A DNA stretch of 5,061 bases from an uncultured Collinsella sp. (GCA_900757205.1 CAAENA010000004.1:1-5061); one strand, 5' to 3'. Positions 1 to 4,806 are shown, counted from the stretch's first letter. Numbers and translations are program-made. Notes: generated by a model not told the origin, from the sequence alone.

Positions 1-28
1 CATGGCCACCGGACCCATCGAAACACAT
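1..28 (-). CDS. Possible start of a minus-strand gene running off the left edge (very uncertain)
   Basis: On the minus strand an ATG at 28-26 is preceded by AAGGA about nine bases upstream and by a GGTGGAG directly adjoining it. It opens a frame reading MCFDGSGGH before the window ends. A second frame offers ATG at 18 and again at 3. Only nine codons are visible, so neither the frame nor a product can be judged. The orientation agrees with the next gene at 243-533, whose terminator lies between them. I see no good promoter hexamer pair in 30-180. It could equally be non-coding. Confidence 0.15.
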
Positions 29-58
29 CTCCACCGTTCCTTCAACTGGGAAAACGGC

Positions 59-80
59 GCCCCCGGGCCCCGGGAGGGGC
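59..80. repeat. Tandem 7-bp GC repeat and hairpin
   Basis: CCCCGGG occurs twice in tandem (61-67 and 68-74). The flanks GCCCC (59-63) and GGGGC (76-80) can pair, so the block can also fold into a very GC-rich hairpin with one bulged A. No T-run follows on either strand, so it is not a standard intrinsic terminator. It lies within a 242-base stretch (1-242) in which I see no gene I can support. Confidence 0.4.
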
Positions 81-181
81 AGCGGGGGCGTTCGGCTAGC
101 TGCGGGAACGGCCTATTCGCTCAATGTGTTCGGCTGAGATCGGAAATCAACCAAGACGTGCGACCTATATAACATATCGAC

Positions 182-216
182 AAAAAAGACTGCCGGCGCG
201 GGGCGGCGCCGACGGT
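182..216 (-). terminator. Intrinsic terminator of the 96-residue gene
   Basis: Read on the minus strand, a stem of CGGCGC (211-206) and GCGCCG (199-194) closes a six-base loop. It is extended by U.G 212-193, G-C 213-192, then after one mismatch C-G 215-190 and A-U 216-189. A C and then six consecutive U (187-182) follow the stem, which is the textbook arrangement. It starts 26 bases past the stop codon of the gene at 243-533, so that gene probably ends its own transcript here. Confidence 0.8.
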
Positions 217-242
217 TGCGAGAGAATATCGATTGTTGGCTG

Positions 243-533
243 TTAAGCAGCGACGGCCTCGTAGACCGTGGCGCCCGAGAAGCTGTCGTGCAGGCTCTTG
301 CCGCAGATCCAAGGCAGCTCGACGACCTCGCAGACCGTATTGACCAGCTCGGAGCAGTCAGTAAAATGGCCCTTATCGTTGAGGGCCTCGCAATCCTGAA
401 CACGCCAATAGCCATCGGTGTGCGTAATGTAGTACTCGTGATCGTTGATCGACACGAAAGCGCGCGTCTTGGAACGCAACAGCTTCAGAAATCCTTCGAA
501 GTCGGTCTCGACGACATCTCCAGCCTGGAACAT
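243..533 (-). CDS. Unrecognised 96-residue soluble protein
   Basis: I do not recognise the family. The frame is credible as a gene. It starts at ATG 533 with a strong AGGAGG seven bases upstream, codes for 96 residues, ends in TAA, and is followed at once by a good intrinsic terminator. A plausible promoter lies just upstream. The protein is acidic and apparently cytoplasmic, with no signal peptide or membrane segment. Its first two-thirds look like a small beta-rich fold, with aromatic clusters around residues 26-43 (AFVSI, EYYIT, GYWRV). Four cysteines at about 48, 60, 68 and 77 are not arranged as CxxC pairs, so a metal site is possible but unsupported. It appears monocistronic and diverges from the nitroreductase gene across a shared 290-bp control region. 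Overlapping frames in the same interval look like shadows. Function is unknown. Confidence 0.8.
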   Translation of the reverse strand: MFQAGDVVETDFEGFLKLLRSKTRAFVSINDHEYYITHTDGYWRVQDCEALNDKGHFTDCSELVNTVCEVVELPWICGKSLHDSFSGATVYEAVAA

Positions 534-546
534 GATGTTACCTCCT
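534..546 (-). promoter_or_regulatory. Strong ribosome binding site for the 96-residue gene
   Basis: On the minus strand AGGAGG (546-541) stands seven bases before the ATG at 533. It is among the best Shine-Dalgarno sequences in the window. It fixes the start and rules out a longer reading frame from upstream codons. Confidence 0.85.
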
Positions 547-568
547 GGCCCGGCGCCACCATGGCGCG

Positions 569-597
569 TTGATAAACGTTGGTACTCCTTTAGTAAA
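569..597 (-). promoter_or_regulatory. Candidate promoter of the 96-residue gene
   Basis: On the minus strand TTTACT (597-592, four of six matches to TTGACA) is followed after 17 bases by TATCAA (574-569, four of six to TATAAT). This would place the transcript start near 562 and give a leader of about 29 bases. The inverted repeat TGATAAA (570-576) / TTTATCA (601-607) brackets these elements and may be an operator. The match is moderate and rests on pattern only. Confidence 0.4.
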
Positions 598-607
598 ACC
601 TTTATCA
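570..607. repeat. Inverted repeat bracketing the divergent promoter region
   Basis: Perfect 7-bp arms TGATAAA (570-576) and TTTATCA (601-607) are separated by 24 bases. A smaller pair, TACT (583-586) and AGTA (592-595), sits inside. The arm centres are 31 bp apart, about three helical turns, which would suit two dimers or a looped operator on the minus-strand promoter. Chance occurrence in AT-rich DNA cannot be excluded. Confidence 0.4.
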
Positions 608-613
608 GGGCTT

Positions 614-623
614 ATGCGCGCAT
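614..623. promoter_or_regulatory. Perfect 10-bp palindrome ATGCGCGCAT
   Basis: ATGCGCGCAT reads identically on both strands and lies between the two divergent genes, 80 bases upstream of the minus-strand start. It has the size of a small operator for a dimeric repressor. No partner regulator is adjacent, so the role is inferred from symmetry and position only. Confidence 0.3.
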
Positions 624-657
624 CATTTAGGCAAATGGTAAAAACCGCAGGGTAGAC

Positions 658-680
658 GGGATAAAACGTTTAATCATCCC
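658..680. promoter_or_regulatory. Near-perfect 16-bp palindrome, candidate operator
   Basis: GATAAAACGTTTAATC (660-675) is symmetric about CG at 667/668 with a single mismatched pair. It sits inside a wider inverted repeat, GGGAT (658-662) and ATCCC (676-680). As DNA it looks like a dimeric regulator site about 145 bases upstream of the nitroreductase start. As RNA the outer arms could form a hairpin in a long leader. Confidence 0.4.
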
Positions 681-683
681 ACC

Positions 684-749
684 GGTTTGTCACATTCTGG
701 CTGAAGTTTTATGCAAACCAACTTTTCCACTTGGTAGCTTGCATTTTTT
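684..749 (+). promoter_or_regulatory. Attenuator-like leader ahead of the nitroreductase gene
   Basis: ATGCAA (711-716) pairs with TTGCAT (739-744), and ACCAA (717-721) pairs with TTGGT (731-735). This gives an 11-bp stem with a three-base bulge and a nine-base loop. Six T follow at 744-749, so on the plus strand it resembles an intrinsic terminator. Upstream, GGTTTG (684-689) is complementary to CAAACC (714-719), which is part of the terminator's 5' arm. The two pairings exclude each other, as in an antiterminator/terminator switch. The stems are AT-rich and modest, and I matched no known riboswitch class. A competing reading puts a promoter -35 TTGTCA (687-692) and a weak -10 (710-715) in the same bases. 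Confidence 0.4.
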
Positions 750-813
750 GGGGCCGACGGCGCGATTACGGTTTTGGTTCGGCGGGTAAGAACGAGGCAT
801 CGCAACCAACGTC

Positions 814-819
814 AGGAGG
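814..819 (+). promoter_or_regulatory. Ribosome binding site that decides the nitroreductase start
   Basis: AGGAGG at 814-819 stands four bases before the ATG at 824. A TTG at 731 would lengthen the frame by 31 residues unlike any nitroreductase N-terminus, so this site settles the start at 824. Confidence 0.8.
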
Positions 820-823
820 ACAC

Positions 824-1345
824 ATGGAGACCATCGAGGCGCTCATCCATCGCCGCAGCTGCCGCAAATACAGCGATCGCCCTGTCGAGGCCGAGAAGCT
901 CGCACGCATTATCGAAGCCGGTCAGTATGCGCCGAGCGGCATGGGACGCCAGCCGGTCACGTTCGTCGCCGTCACCGACCCCGCAACCGTCGAGCGCCTC
1001 TCGCAGCTCAACGCCCAGGTTATGGGTAGCGAGGGAGATCCCCTCTACGGAGCCAAGACCGTTGTGGTGGTGCTCGTCGACCGCAGCGTGCCCACGCACC
1101 TGGAAGACGGCTCGCTCGCCATGGGCAACCTGCTCAACGCTGCCTATGCGCTGGGCGTCGATTCGTGTTGGATCCACCGAGCACACGAGGTCTTTGACTC
1201 ACCCGAGGGATTGGAACTGCTGGCCAAGTGGGGTCTGCCCGCCGACGGAAGCCTGCGCGGTGTGGGCAACTGCATTCTGGGCTATGCCGAAGACGTGCTT
1301 CCCGAGGCCAAGCCTCGCCGCGACAACATCGTGTACGTCAGGTAA
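824..1345 (+). CDS. Nitroreductase family FMN-dependent oxidoreductase
   Basis: The 173-residue product is a small nitroreductase-fold flavoenzyme, expected to bind FMN as a cytoplasmic homodimer and pass electrons from NAD(P)H to an unidentified substrate (nitro compound, quinone or other acceptor). Visible family marks are the N-terminal phosphate-binding RRSCRKY (10-16), APSGMGRQP (36-44) in the place of the usual PSxxNxQPW segment, the central helix LAMGNLLNAAYALGV (98-112), GYAED (153-157) in place of the common GYPxE, and a C-terminal PRRD (164-167) that usually contacts FMN. Length is near the lower end for the family and nothing seems missing. The start at 824 is set by AGGAGG just upstream. 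It stands alone, convergent with the membrane-protein gene downstream. The long AT-rich leader suggests regulation. The family is secure; the physiological substrate cannot be told from sequence. Confidence 0.93.
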   Translation: METIEALIHRRSCRKYSDRPVEAEKLARIIEAGQYAPSGMGRQPVTFVAVTDPATVERLSQLNAQVMGSEGDPLYGAKTVVVVLVDRSVPTHLEDGSLAMGNLLNAAYALGVDSCWIHRAHEVFDSPEGLELLAKWGLPADGSLRGVGNCILGYAEDVLPEAKPRRDNIVYVR

Positions 1346-1351
1346 TTAGTT

Positions 1352-1373
1352 CCGCCGTTCTAACGAACGACGG
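1352..1373. repeat. Small inverted repeat after the nitroreductase gene
   Basis: CCGCCGTT (1352-1359) and AACGACGG (1366-1373) pair in seven of eight positions across a six-base loop, seven bases past the stop codon. No T-run follows, so alone it is a poor terminator. It may stabilise the transcript's 3' end. Confidence 0.3.
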
Positions 1374-1410
1374 CCCCGCTGACGCTGCGCGACCCGCATT
1401 CACGCCAATC

Positions 1411-1466
1411 TGACGTTCAATTTCGAGGGCGCGACCAAAAGGTCAGCGCCCTCTCATTTCACGTCA
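1411..1466. terminator. Strong nested hairpin between convergent genes, probable terminator
   Basis: GAGGGCGC (1425-1432) pairs with GCGCCCTC (1446-1453), and GACC (1433-1436) with GGTC (1441-1444), around an AAAA loop. One A (1445) is bulged, giving 12 pairs. An outer pair TGACGT (1411-1416) / ACGTCA (1461-1466) encloses it across internal loops. The bases after the stem are only moderately T-rich (TCATTTC on plus, GAAATTG on minus). It sits between the nitroreductase (plus) and the membrane protein (minus), so it probably ends transcripts from the left, and possibly both. Confidence 0.55.
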
Positions 1467-1536
1467 CCTTGGCACAAATGCGGCTCGCTCGCTGTTGGCG
1501 ACTGACATCGAATGAACCGTTGTTGGCATTCGACAC

Positions 1537-1568
1537 TTGGGCAGCTAAAAAGCCCGTCCCAAATTAGC
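1537..1568. repeat. Overlapping inverted repeats beyond the membrane-protein stop
   Basis: TTGGG (1537-1541) can pair with CCCAA (1558-1562), GGGC (1539-1542) with GCCC (1552-1555), or GCTAA (1544-1548) with TTAGC (1564-1568). On the minus strand GGGC is followed by five T (1551-1547), but inside the loop rather than after a stem. It may help end the minus-strand transcript of the gene at 1584-2159. The evidence is weak. Confidence 0.25.
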
Positions 1569-1583
1569 CACCCCACTCGCAAC

Positions 1584-2159
1584 TTATCTTGCCGATGGGG
1601 TTGTCGTCATTTCGTTCGTCTGGGTCGTTTCGGCTTCGCTGCCTTGTTCGTCCTCGTCCTTTTGCGCATCGGCGATGGTGGAGGCCGCCGCAACGATACC
1701 ACGCTGAGGCGCCACGCCCGTCTGGGCCTGAGCGCCCTCGACAAGCTCCGTGCCGGCATGCGCGAGCTCAGCAGACCCGAACATCGCACTCAGGTCGGCC
1801 CCGCCGCCGGCGTAACCAAGTGCCGCGAGCGCGATGGCGATTATCGCGGCAATGACCACGATCGGCACATAACGATGCCAGCCTGCGGGATTGAGGCCGC
1901 TACGGCGAGCAGCGCCACGGCTAATGTAGCCGAGCGTTCCGTCGTGCTTGAGCTTTGACCCCACCACACGCTTACGGCCCCACAGCGACGATTCGGCCTG
2001 CATGGCCAAGCGAGCGCTTGCCGAAGGATAGCCATATCTAGTGCGTTTGAACGAGCCATCGAAGCCTGAGGCGCTTTTGCCCCACGTCCGCGAAGTCGTG
2101 CGGCGGTTGACCGGCGCCGTGGGCTTTCGAGCCCGATTTGGTTTTGAAGTCTCCGTCAT
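1584..2159 (-). CDS. Unrecognised single-pass membrane protein, 191 residues
   Basis: I do not recognise the family. From ATG 2159 the product has 191 residues in three parts. The first is a basic, Ser/Thr-rich N-terminal region of about 95 residues with many Arg and Lys. The second is one hydrophobic segment at about 99-117 (PIVVIAAIIAIALAALGY). The third is a C-terminal Ala/Gly-rich tail of about 75 residues that becomes acidic (QKDEDEQGSE). By the positive-inside rule the basic half should be cytoplasmic and the acidic tail outside. No enzymatic motif is visible. The codons are strongly G/C-ended, supporting a real gene. Start choice: a GTG at 2213 and an ATG at 2192 lie in the same frame, but a good extended -10 promoter predicts a transcript start near 2197, which excludes 2213. 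The ATG at 2159 has GGGGG three bases upstream, closer than ideal. It follows the regulator gene by 84 bases on the same strand. Confidence 0.75.
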   Translation of the reverse strand: MTETSKPNRARKPTAPVNRRTTSRTWGKSASGFDGSFKRTRYGYPSASARLAMQAESSLWGRKRVVGSKLKHDGTLGYISRGAARRSGLNPAGWHRYVPIVVIAAIIAIALAALGYAGGGADLSAMFGSAELAHAGTELVEGAQAQTGVAPQRGIVAAASTIADAQKDEDEQGSEAETTQTNEMTTTPSAR

Positions 2160-2203
2160 ACACCCCCGCACGCCGTAACGCAATCGAAACATTACCGCTT
2201 TGG

Positions 2204-2232
2204 ACTGTAGCACACGCGCTGCATGCGGTCAC
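2204..2232 (-). promoter_or_regulatory. Extended -10 promoter for the membrane-protein gene
   Basis: On the minus strand GTGACC (2232-2227, four of six to TTGACA) is followed after exactly 17 bases by TACAGT (2209-2204, four of six to TATAAT). A TG lies one base upstream of the -10 (TGCTACAGT), the extended -10 form. The predicted start near 2197 gives a leader of about 38 bases before ATG 2159. The promoter lies just past the regulator's stop codon, so this gene can be transcribed independently. Confidence 0.5.
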
Positions 2233-2243
2233 GAGCGCCTCGC

Positions 2244-3461
2244 TCAGCGGTCGTCGTCCTTCAGCAAGCGCCACAGGGTCGTGCGGCTTATTCCCAGCAC
2301 CTCGGCAGCGCGGGTCCGGTTGCCCTGAAGGTAGCCTACGACCAGCCGCGCGATGTCGCGTTCGGTATCGGTCAGTGGACGCAGGATATACAGGTCGCTG
2401 TCGAGCGTCGGAGTGCCAAAGGTTGCGGTTTTGATGACGTCTTCCTGGGCGAGCACCTCCTCCGCCACCGTGCGCTCCGCCACGCCCGGGCCTACTAATA
2501 TATAGAGTCGTTCCGAGACCTCGCGAAGCTGCAGATAGTTGCGTGGCCAGCGATAGCCGTTGAGTGTCGAGGCAGCCTCCTCAGACATACTCGGAGCGGC
2601 AGTTCCAAAGACATCTGACAGATACGACAAATACTGCGCAACCTTTTTCGATGCGCCACCCTGCTCGGCAATCGCAGGCGCCACACTCACTGCGCACGCT
2701 AAGCGCTCGGTTACAAAAGCGGCTTGATGGCTTTCGCCACCGCCCGGCATATCGTTTGCCGTCAAAACCACATGGCAACGCGCGGCCAGCGCCGTGTCGG
2801 TCATCGTAGAGACAAGCTCGCGCAGACGCTGCGGCGAAAGTGCATGCCAGCCGCCAATACAAAGGGTCAGCCTTGTCTGGAACAGCGGCGATTCCGAGCT
2901 TTTGAGCAGATGGCGCCAGCCGCGATCTGTGAGCTCGTCAAGCGCCACGGACACAAAGGGTTCGTCAGCATAAGGCCCATCCAGATAGAGGCGTTTTGCA
3001 ATCTCTGCCTGGCCAGCACCCAGCTCGCCCTCCAACATGAGGGGCACGCCGCGGGCATAGCTTTCGCAGACGGGGGCAGCGACCGCAGCGGCGCCCTCGA
3101 CAATGCCGTACGCGCTTGCCTCGTAGCGCGCCTCGACCTCATCTGCGTTAAGCCACTCAATGCCCGCGTGTGCCGCCACACCGCGCACCTCGCGGACCAC
3201 GACCACCCAAAGCGCGCCGTATTCCTTGGCGACCGGACGCACCGTGAGGCTCAAGCGCCCTCCCGCATGCCCCATCACCAGGCGCGTGCCGTTGCCCACG
3301 CGCCCCAGGCGCTCGGCGACAAATGCCGCGACATCTTGCTCGAGCGCGACATCATCCATGGTCGAAATCGCCACGTGTCCATGCCCATCGATTGCCAACG
3401 CCGAGGCCCCGGCAGCAGCCAAGGCCTCGATCAAGATTTGTAGCTTGGCGTCACTGTTCAT
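2244..3461 (-). CDS. Fis-type transcriptional regulator with a degenerate sigma-54-activator AAA+ domain
   Basis: The 405-residue product has the three-part plan of a sigma-54 enhancer-binding protein. Residues 1-95 form a small alpha/beta sensor-like region of unclear type. About 120-335 resemble the AAA+ domain: GELGAGQAEIAKRLY (145-159) stands where GExGTGKE belongs, LTLCIGGWHALSP (198-210) where the Walker B LFLDEI belongs, and YRWPRNYLQLREV (303-315) matches the YxWPGNxREL region. Residues 364-400 form a Fis-type helix-turn-helix (TERDIARLV then NRTRAAEVLGISRTTLWRLL). The Walker A lysine is Gln, the Walker B acidic pair is gone, and no GAFTGA loop is present. ATP hydrolysis and sigma-54 activation are therefore unlikely; I infer a sigma-70-type regulator that keeps the fold for ligand sensing or oligomerisation. 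ATG 3461 is preferred to an in-frame GTG at 3485; neither has a strong ribosome site. Target and ligand are unknown. Confidence 0.85.
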   Translation of the reverse strand: MNSDAKLQILIEALAAAGASALAIDGHGHVAISTMDDVALEQDVAAFVAERLGRVGNGTRLVMGHAGGRLSLTVRPVAKEYGALWVVVVREVRGVAAHAGIEWLNADEVEARYEASAYGIVEGAAAVAAPVCESYARGVPLMLEGELGAGQAEIAKRLYLDGPYADEPFVSVALDELTDRGWRHLLKSSESPLFQTRLTLCIGGWHALSPQRLRELVSTMTDTALAARCHVVLTANDMPGGGESHQAAFVTERLACAVSVAPAIAEQGGASKKVAQYLSYLSDVFGTAAPSMSEEAASTLNGYRWPRNYLQLREVSERLYILVGPGVAERTVAEEVLAQEDVIKTATFGTPTLDSDLYILRPLTDTERDIARLVVGYLQGNRTRAAEVLGISRTTLWRLLKDDDR

Positions 3462-3510
3462 ATTGCGTCCCGTCCTCGACGCCACGCCGCCACCGACGGC
3501 CGCGCGGGCG

Positions 3511-3551
3511 AGTGTTTCAAAATTGAACGATATTGCTCACCAAACACTATA
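3511..3551 (-). promoter_or_regulatory. Candidate promoter/operator region of the regulator gene
   Basis: AGTGTTT (3511-3517) and AAACACT (3542-3548) form perfect 7-bp arms 24 bases apart. Inside lies TTCAAAATTGAA (3516-3527), five-base arms around an AA centre. On the minus strand TATAGT (3551-3546) is a five-of-six -10 match that overlaps one arm, though no good -35 precedes it. This AT-rich patch, 50-90 bases before ATG 3461, is the likeliest place for promoter and autoregulatory sites. Confidence 0.35.
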
Positions 3552-3585
3552 GGGCAGAGGCCGCCGTCCTGCGAGTATATGAGTT

Positions 3586-3611
3586 GCCCCGCATCGCCAT
3601 CCTGGCGGGGC
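3586..3611. repeat. GC-rich hairpin competing with the long inverted repeat
   Basis: GCCCCGC (3586-3592) pairs perfectly with GCGGGGC (3605-3611) across a 12-base loop. Within it CGCC (3595-3598) could instead pair with GGCG (3604-3607). Bases 3607-3611 also belong to the outer arm of the larger repeat at 3607-3677, so the two structures cannot form fully together. No T-run follows on either strand. Confidence 0.55.
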
Positions 3612-3677
3612 GATAAGAGCTCTTCGGGACCTATAAACCTGCGGACAAGCCATACCCGCAAGAGCTCCTATCGCTCC
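3607..3677. repeat. Long imperfect inverted repeat between yeiH and the regulator gene
   Basis: The left arm (3607-3628) and right arm (3655-3677) pair in about 21 positions, counting one G.T wobble, with one bulged base (3659) and one mismatch (3616/3668). That mismatch becomes a G.U pair in minus-strand RNA. Each arm contains the palindrome GAGCTC. The 26-base loop (3629-3654) is itself partly structured. There is no T-tract, so it is not a simple terminator for yeiH. It could be a structured 5' leader of the regulator gene, a 3'-end stabiliser for yeiH, a small RNA, or a remnant of a miniature element; no target-site duplication is evident. Confidence 0.65.
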
Positions 3678-3726
3678 ACCGCGGACATGCGCTCACCAGC
3701 ATGCAGCACGCAAATAAGCTACTTCT

Positions 3727-4761
3727 CTACCAGATTCCCAGCACGTGCTGCATTCCCAAACTCATGCACGCAATGCCAATCCAGCAGCAAAAGCCCAATG
3801 CGATGGGCTTACCGCCCTTTTTGACCAGCTCGACGATATCGGTATTAAAGCCAATAGCCGCCATGGCCATCACGATAAAGAACTTCGAAAGCTCCTTGAT
3901 GGGCGCCGTAATGGACGCGGGAAGCTGAAGCACCGTGGTGATTACGCTCGCCAGCACAAAGAACAGCACAAACATGGGAAACGCGCGTTTAAGCGAGAAC
4001 GTGCTTTTGGCGTCGCCGCCGGCCTTGCGCGCCAGATGCATCTGCCAGCATGCGAGAACCAACGTAATGGGAATAATGGCCAGCGTCCTGGTGAGCTTGA
4101 CCACCGTGGCGCTCTCGAGCACATTGGCACCGGGATGCATGCTGTCCCAAGCGCTCGCCGCAGCCGTTACGGACGAAGTGTCGTTGATGGCGGTGCCGGC
4201 AAACAGACCAAAGCCCTCGTTGGTCAGCCCGAGCATGCCGCCGAGCGTCGGAAACACGAGCGCCGCGATAACGTTAAACAGGAAGATGACCGAAATAGCC
4301 TGGGCAATCTCACGATCGTCGGCATCGATGACGGGCGCGGTCGCGGCGATGGCAGAACCGCCGCAAATCGACGAACCCACACCCACAAGCGTCGCGATCT
4401 TGCCCGGCACGTTCATGACGCGGCAGAGCACGAAGGCGATGACAAGCGAGGTCGAGATCGTCGCCACGATAATCGGCAGCGACTGAGCGCCTTTGGACAG
4501 AATCTGCGAGAGGTTCATGCCAAAACCAAGCAGGATTACCGCGTACTGCAAGACTTTTTTAGACGTATAGGTGACACCGGCGGCGAGCTGTTCGCGACGA
4601 TTCTTGGGAAAGACGAGCGCCAGGACCATGCCAAAGAGGATGGCAAACACTGGCCCGCCGACCACCTCAATCTGTTTGCCGAGCAACATCGCGGGGATGG
4701 CGACGATCAGGCAGAACAAGACGCCCTTCCAGCGCTCGCGTACGATATTCGCCAGTTGCAT
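3727..4761 (-). CDS. yeiH: YeiH/UPF0324 family membrane transporter (putative sulfate exporter family)
   Basis: The 344-residue polytopic inner-membrane protein has the usual length and hallmarks of the YeiH family (Pfam Cons_hypoth698). Hydrophobic segments run at about 12-28, 33-51, 71-88, 95-114, 153-171, 225-240, 259-281, 290-307 and 318-339. The conserved glycine/serine-rich core GVGSSICGGSAIAA (127-140), GTAINDTSSVTAAA (189-202), VKLTRTL (221-227) and AAIGFNTD (301-308) are all intact. Databases label the family a putative sulfate exporter, but the substrate is not firmly established, so the symbol names the family only. ATG 4761 has GAAGGA seven bases upstream. The gene diverges from a GntR-type regulator across 193 bp, which suggests control by that protein. 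The next gene on its strand starts 265 bp downstream. No intrinsic terminator with a T-run is visible after its TAG stop. The family call is very secure. Confidence 0.95.
   Translation of the reverse strand: MQLANIVRERWKGVLFCLIVAIPAMLLGKQIEVVGGPVFAILFGMVLALVFPKNRREQLAAGVTYTSKKVLQYAVILLGFGMNLSQILSKGAQSLPIIVATISTSLVIAFVLCRVMNVPGKIATLVGVGSSICGGSAIAATAPVIDADDREIAQAISVIFLFNVIAALVFPTLGGMLGLTNEGFGLFAGTAINDTSSVTAAASAWDSMHPGANVLESATVVKLTRTLAIIPITLVLACWQMHLARKAGGDAKSTFSLKRAFPMFVLFFVLASVITTVLQLPASITAPIKELSKFFIVMAMAAIGFNTDIVELVKKGGKPIALGFCCWIGIACMSLGMQHVLGIW
3739..3750. repeat. Perfect 12-bp palindrome in the yeiH C-terminal codons
   Basis: CAGCACGTGCTG is fully self-complementary and lies ten bases inside the stop codon of yeiH. 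It encodes part of the final QHVLG, so it may simply be a coding coincidence. In RNA it could make only a short hairpin. Confidence 0.3.
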
Positions 4762-4767
4762 ATGGGA

Positions 4768-4774
4768 TTCCTTC
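4768..4774 (-). promoter_or_regulatory. Ribosome binding site of yeiH
   Basis: On the minus strand GAAGGA (4774-4769) stands seven bases before ATG 4761 in an A-rich leader. Together with the canonical N-terminal hydrophobic segment this fixes the start. Confidence 0.75.
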
Positions 4775-4800
4775 TTTCTATTTCACGTTTGCAACGGCTT

Positions 4801-4806
4801 ATGATA
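4801..4806 (-). promoter_or_regulatory. Possible -10 element for yeiH
   Basis: TATCAT (4806-4801 on the minus strand) matches five of six -10 positions and would start a transcript near 4794, about 33 bases before ATG 4761. No recognisable -35 lies 16-18 bases upstream, so an activator may be needed or the call may be wrong. Confidence 0.3.

Noticed and set aside
2..172. A 56-codon plus-strand frame starting with ATG at the left edge
   Set aside because: It runs through the GC-repeat block giving a low-complexity Gly/Pro/Arg stretch, has no visible ribosome site and resembles no protein. It could be the end of a gene from outside, but nothing supports this.
731..823. N-terminal extension of the nitroreductase from TTG 731
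   Set aside because: The added 31 residues have no family counterpart, and a strong AGGAGG lies immediately before ATG 824. The T-run of the hairpin also falls inside this extension.
1512..1958. A 148-codon plus-strand frame overlapping the membrane-protein gene
   Set aside because: It has no convincing ribosome binding site, shows no recognisable domain and contradicts the G/C third-position bias, which favours the minus strand.
2724..3443. A 239-codon plus-strand open frame within the regulator gene
   Set aside because: It is antisense to a clear multi-domain regulator, has no convincing ribosome site and no recognisable motif.
3462..3485. Longer regulator starting at GTG 3485
   Set aside because: The extra eight residues add nothing to the fold and the GTG lacks a good ribosome site. 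ATG 3461 is preferred, though its own site is also weak.
3586..3677. T-box, SAM, fluoride or SRP-type RNA in the structured block
   Set aside because: I compared the sequence with remembered consensus features (such as the T-box AGGGUGG stretch, the fluoride aptamer core and the SRP GGAA tetraloop region) and found no real match, so no known class is assigned.
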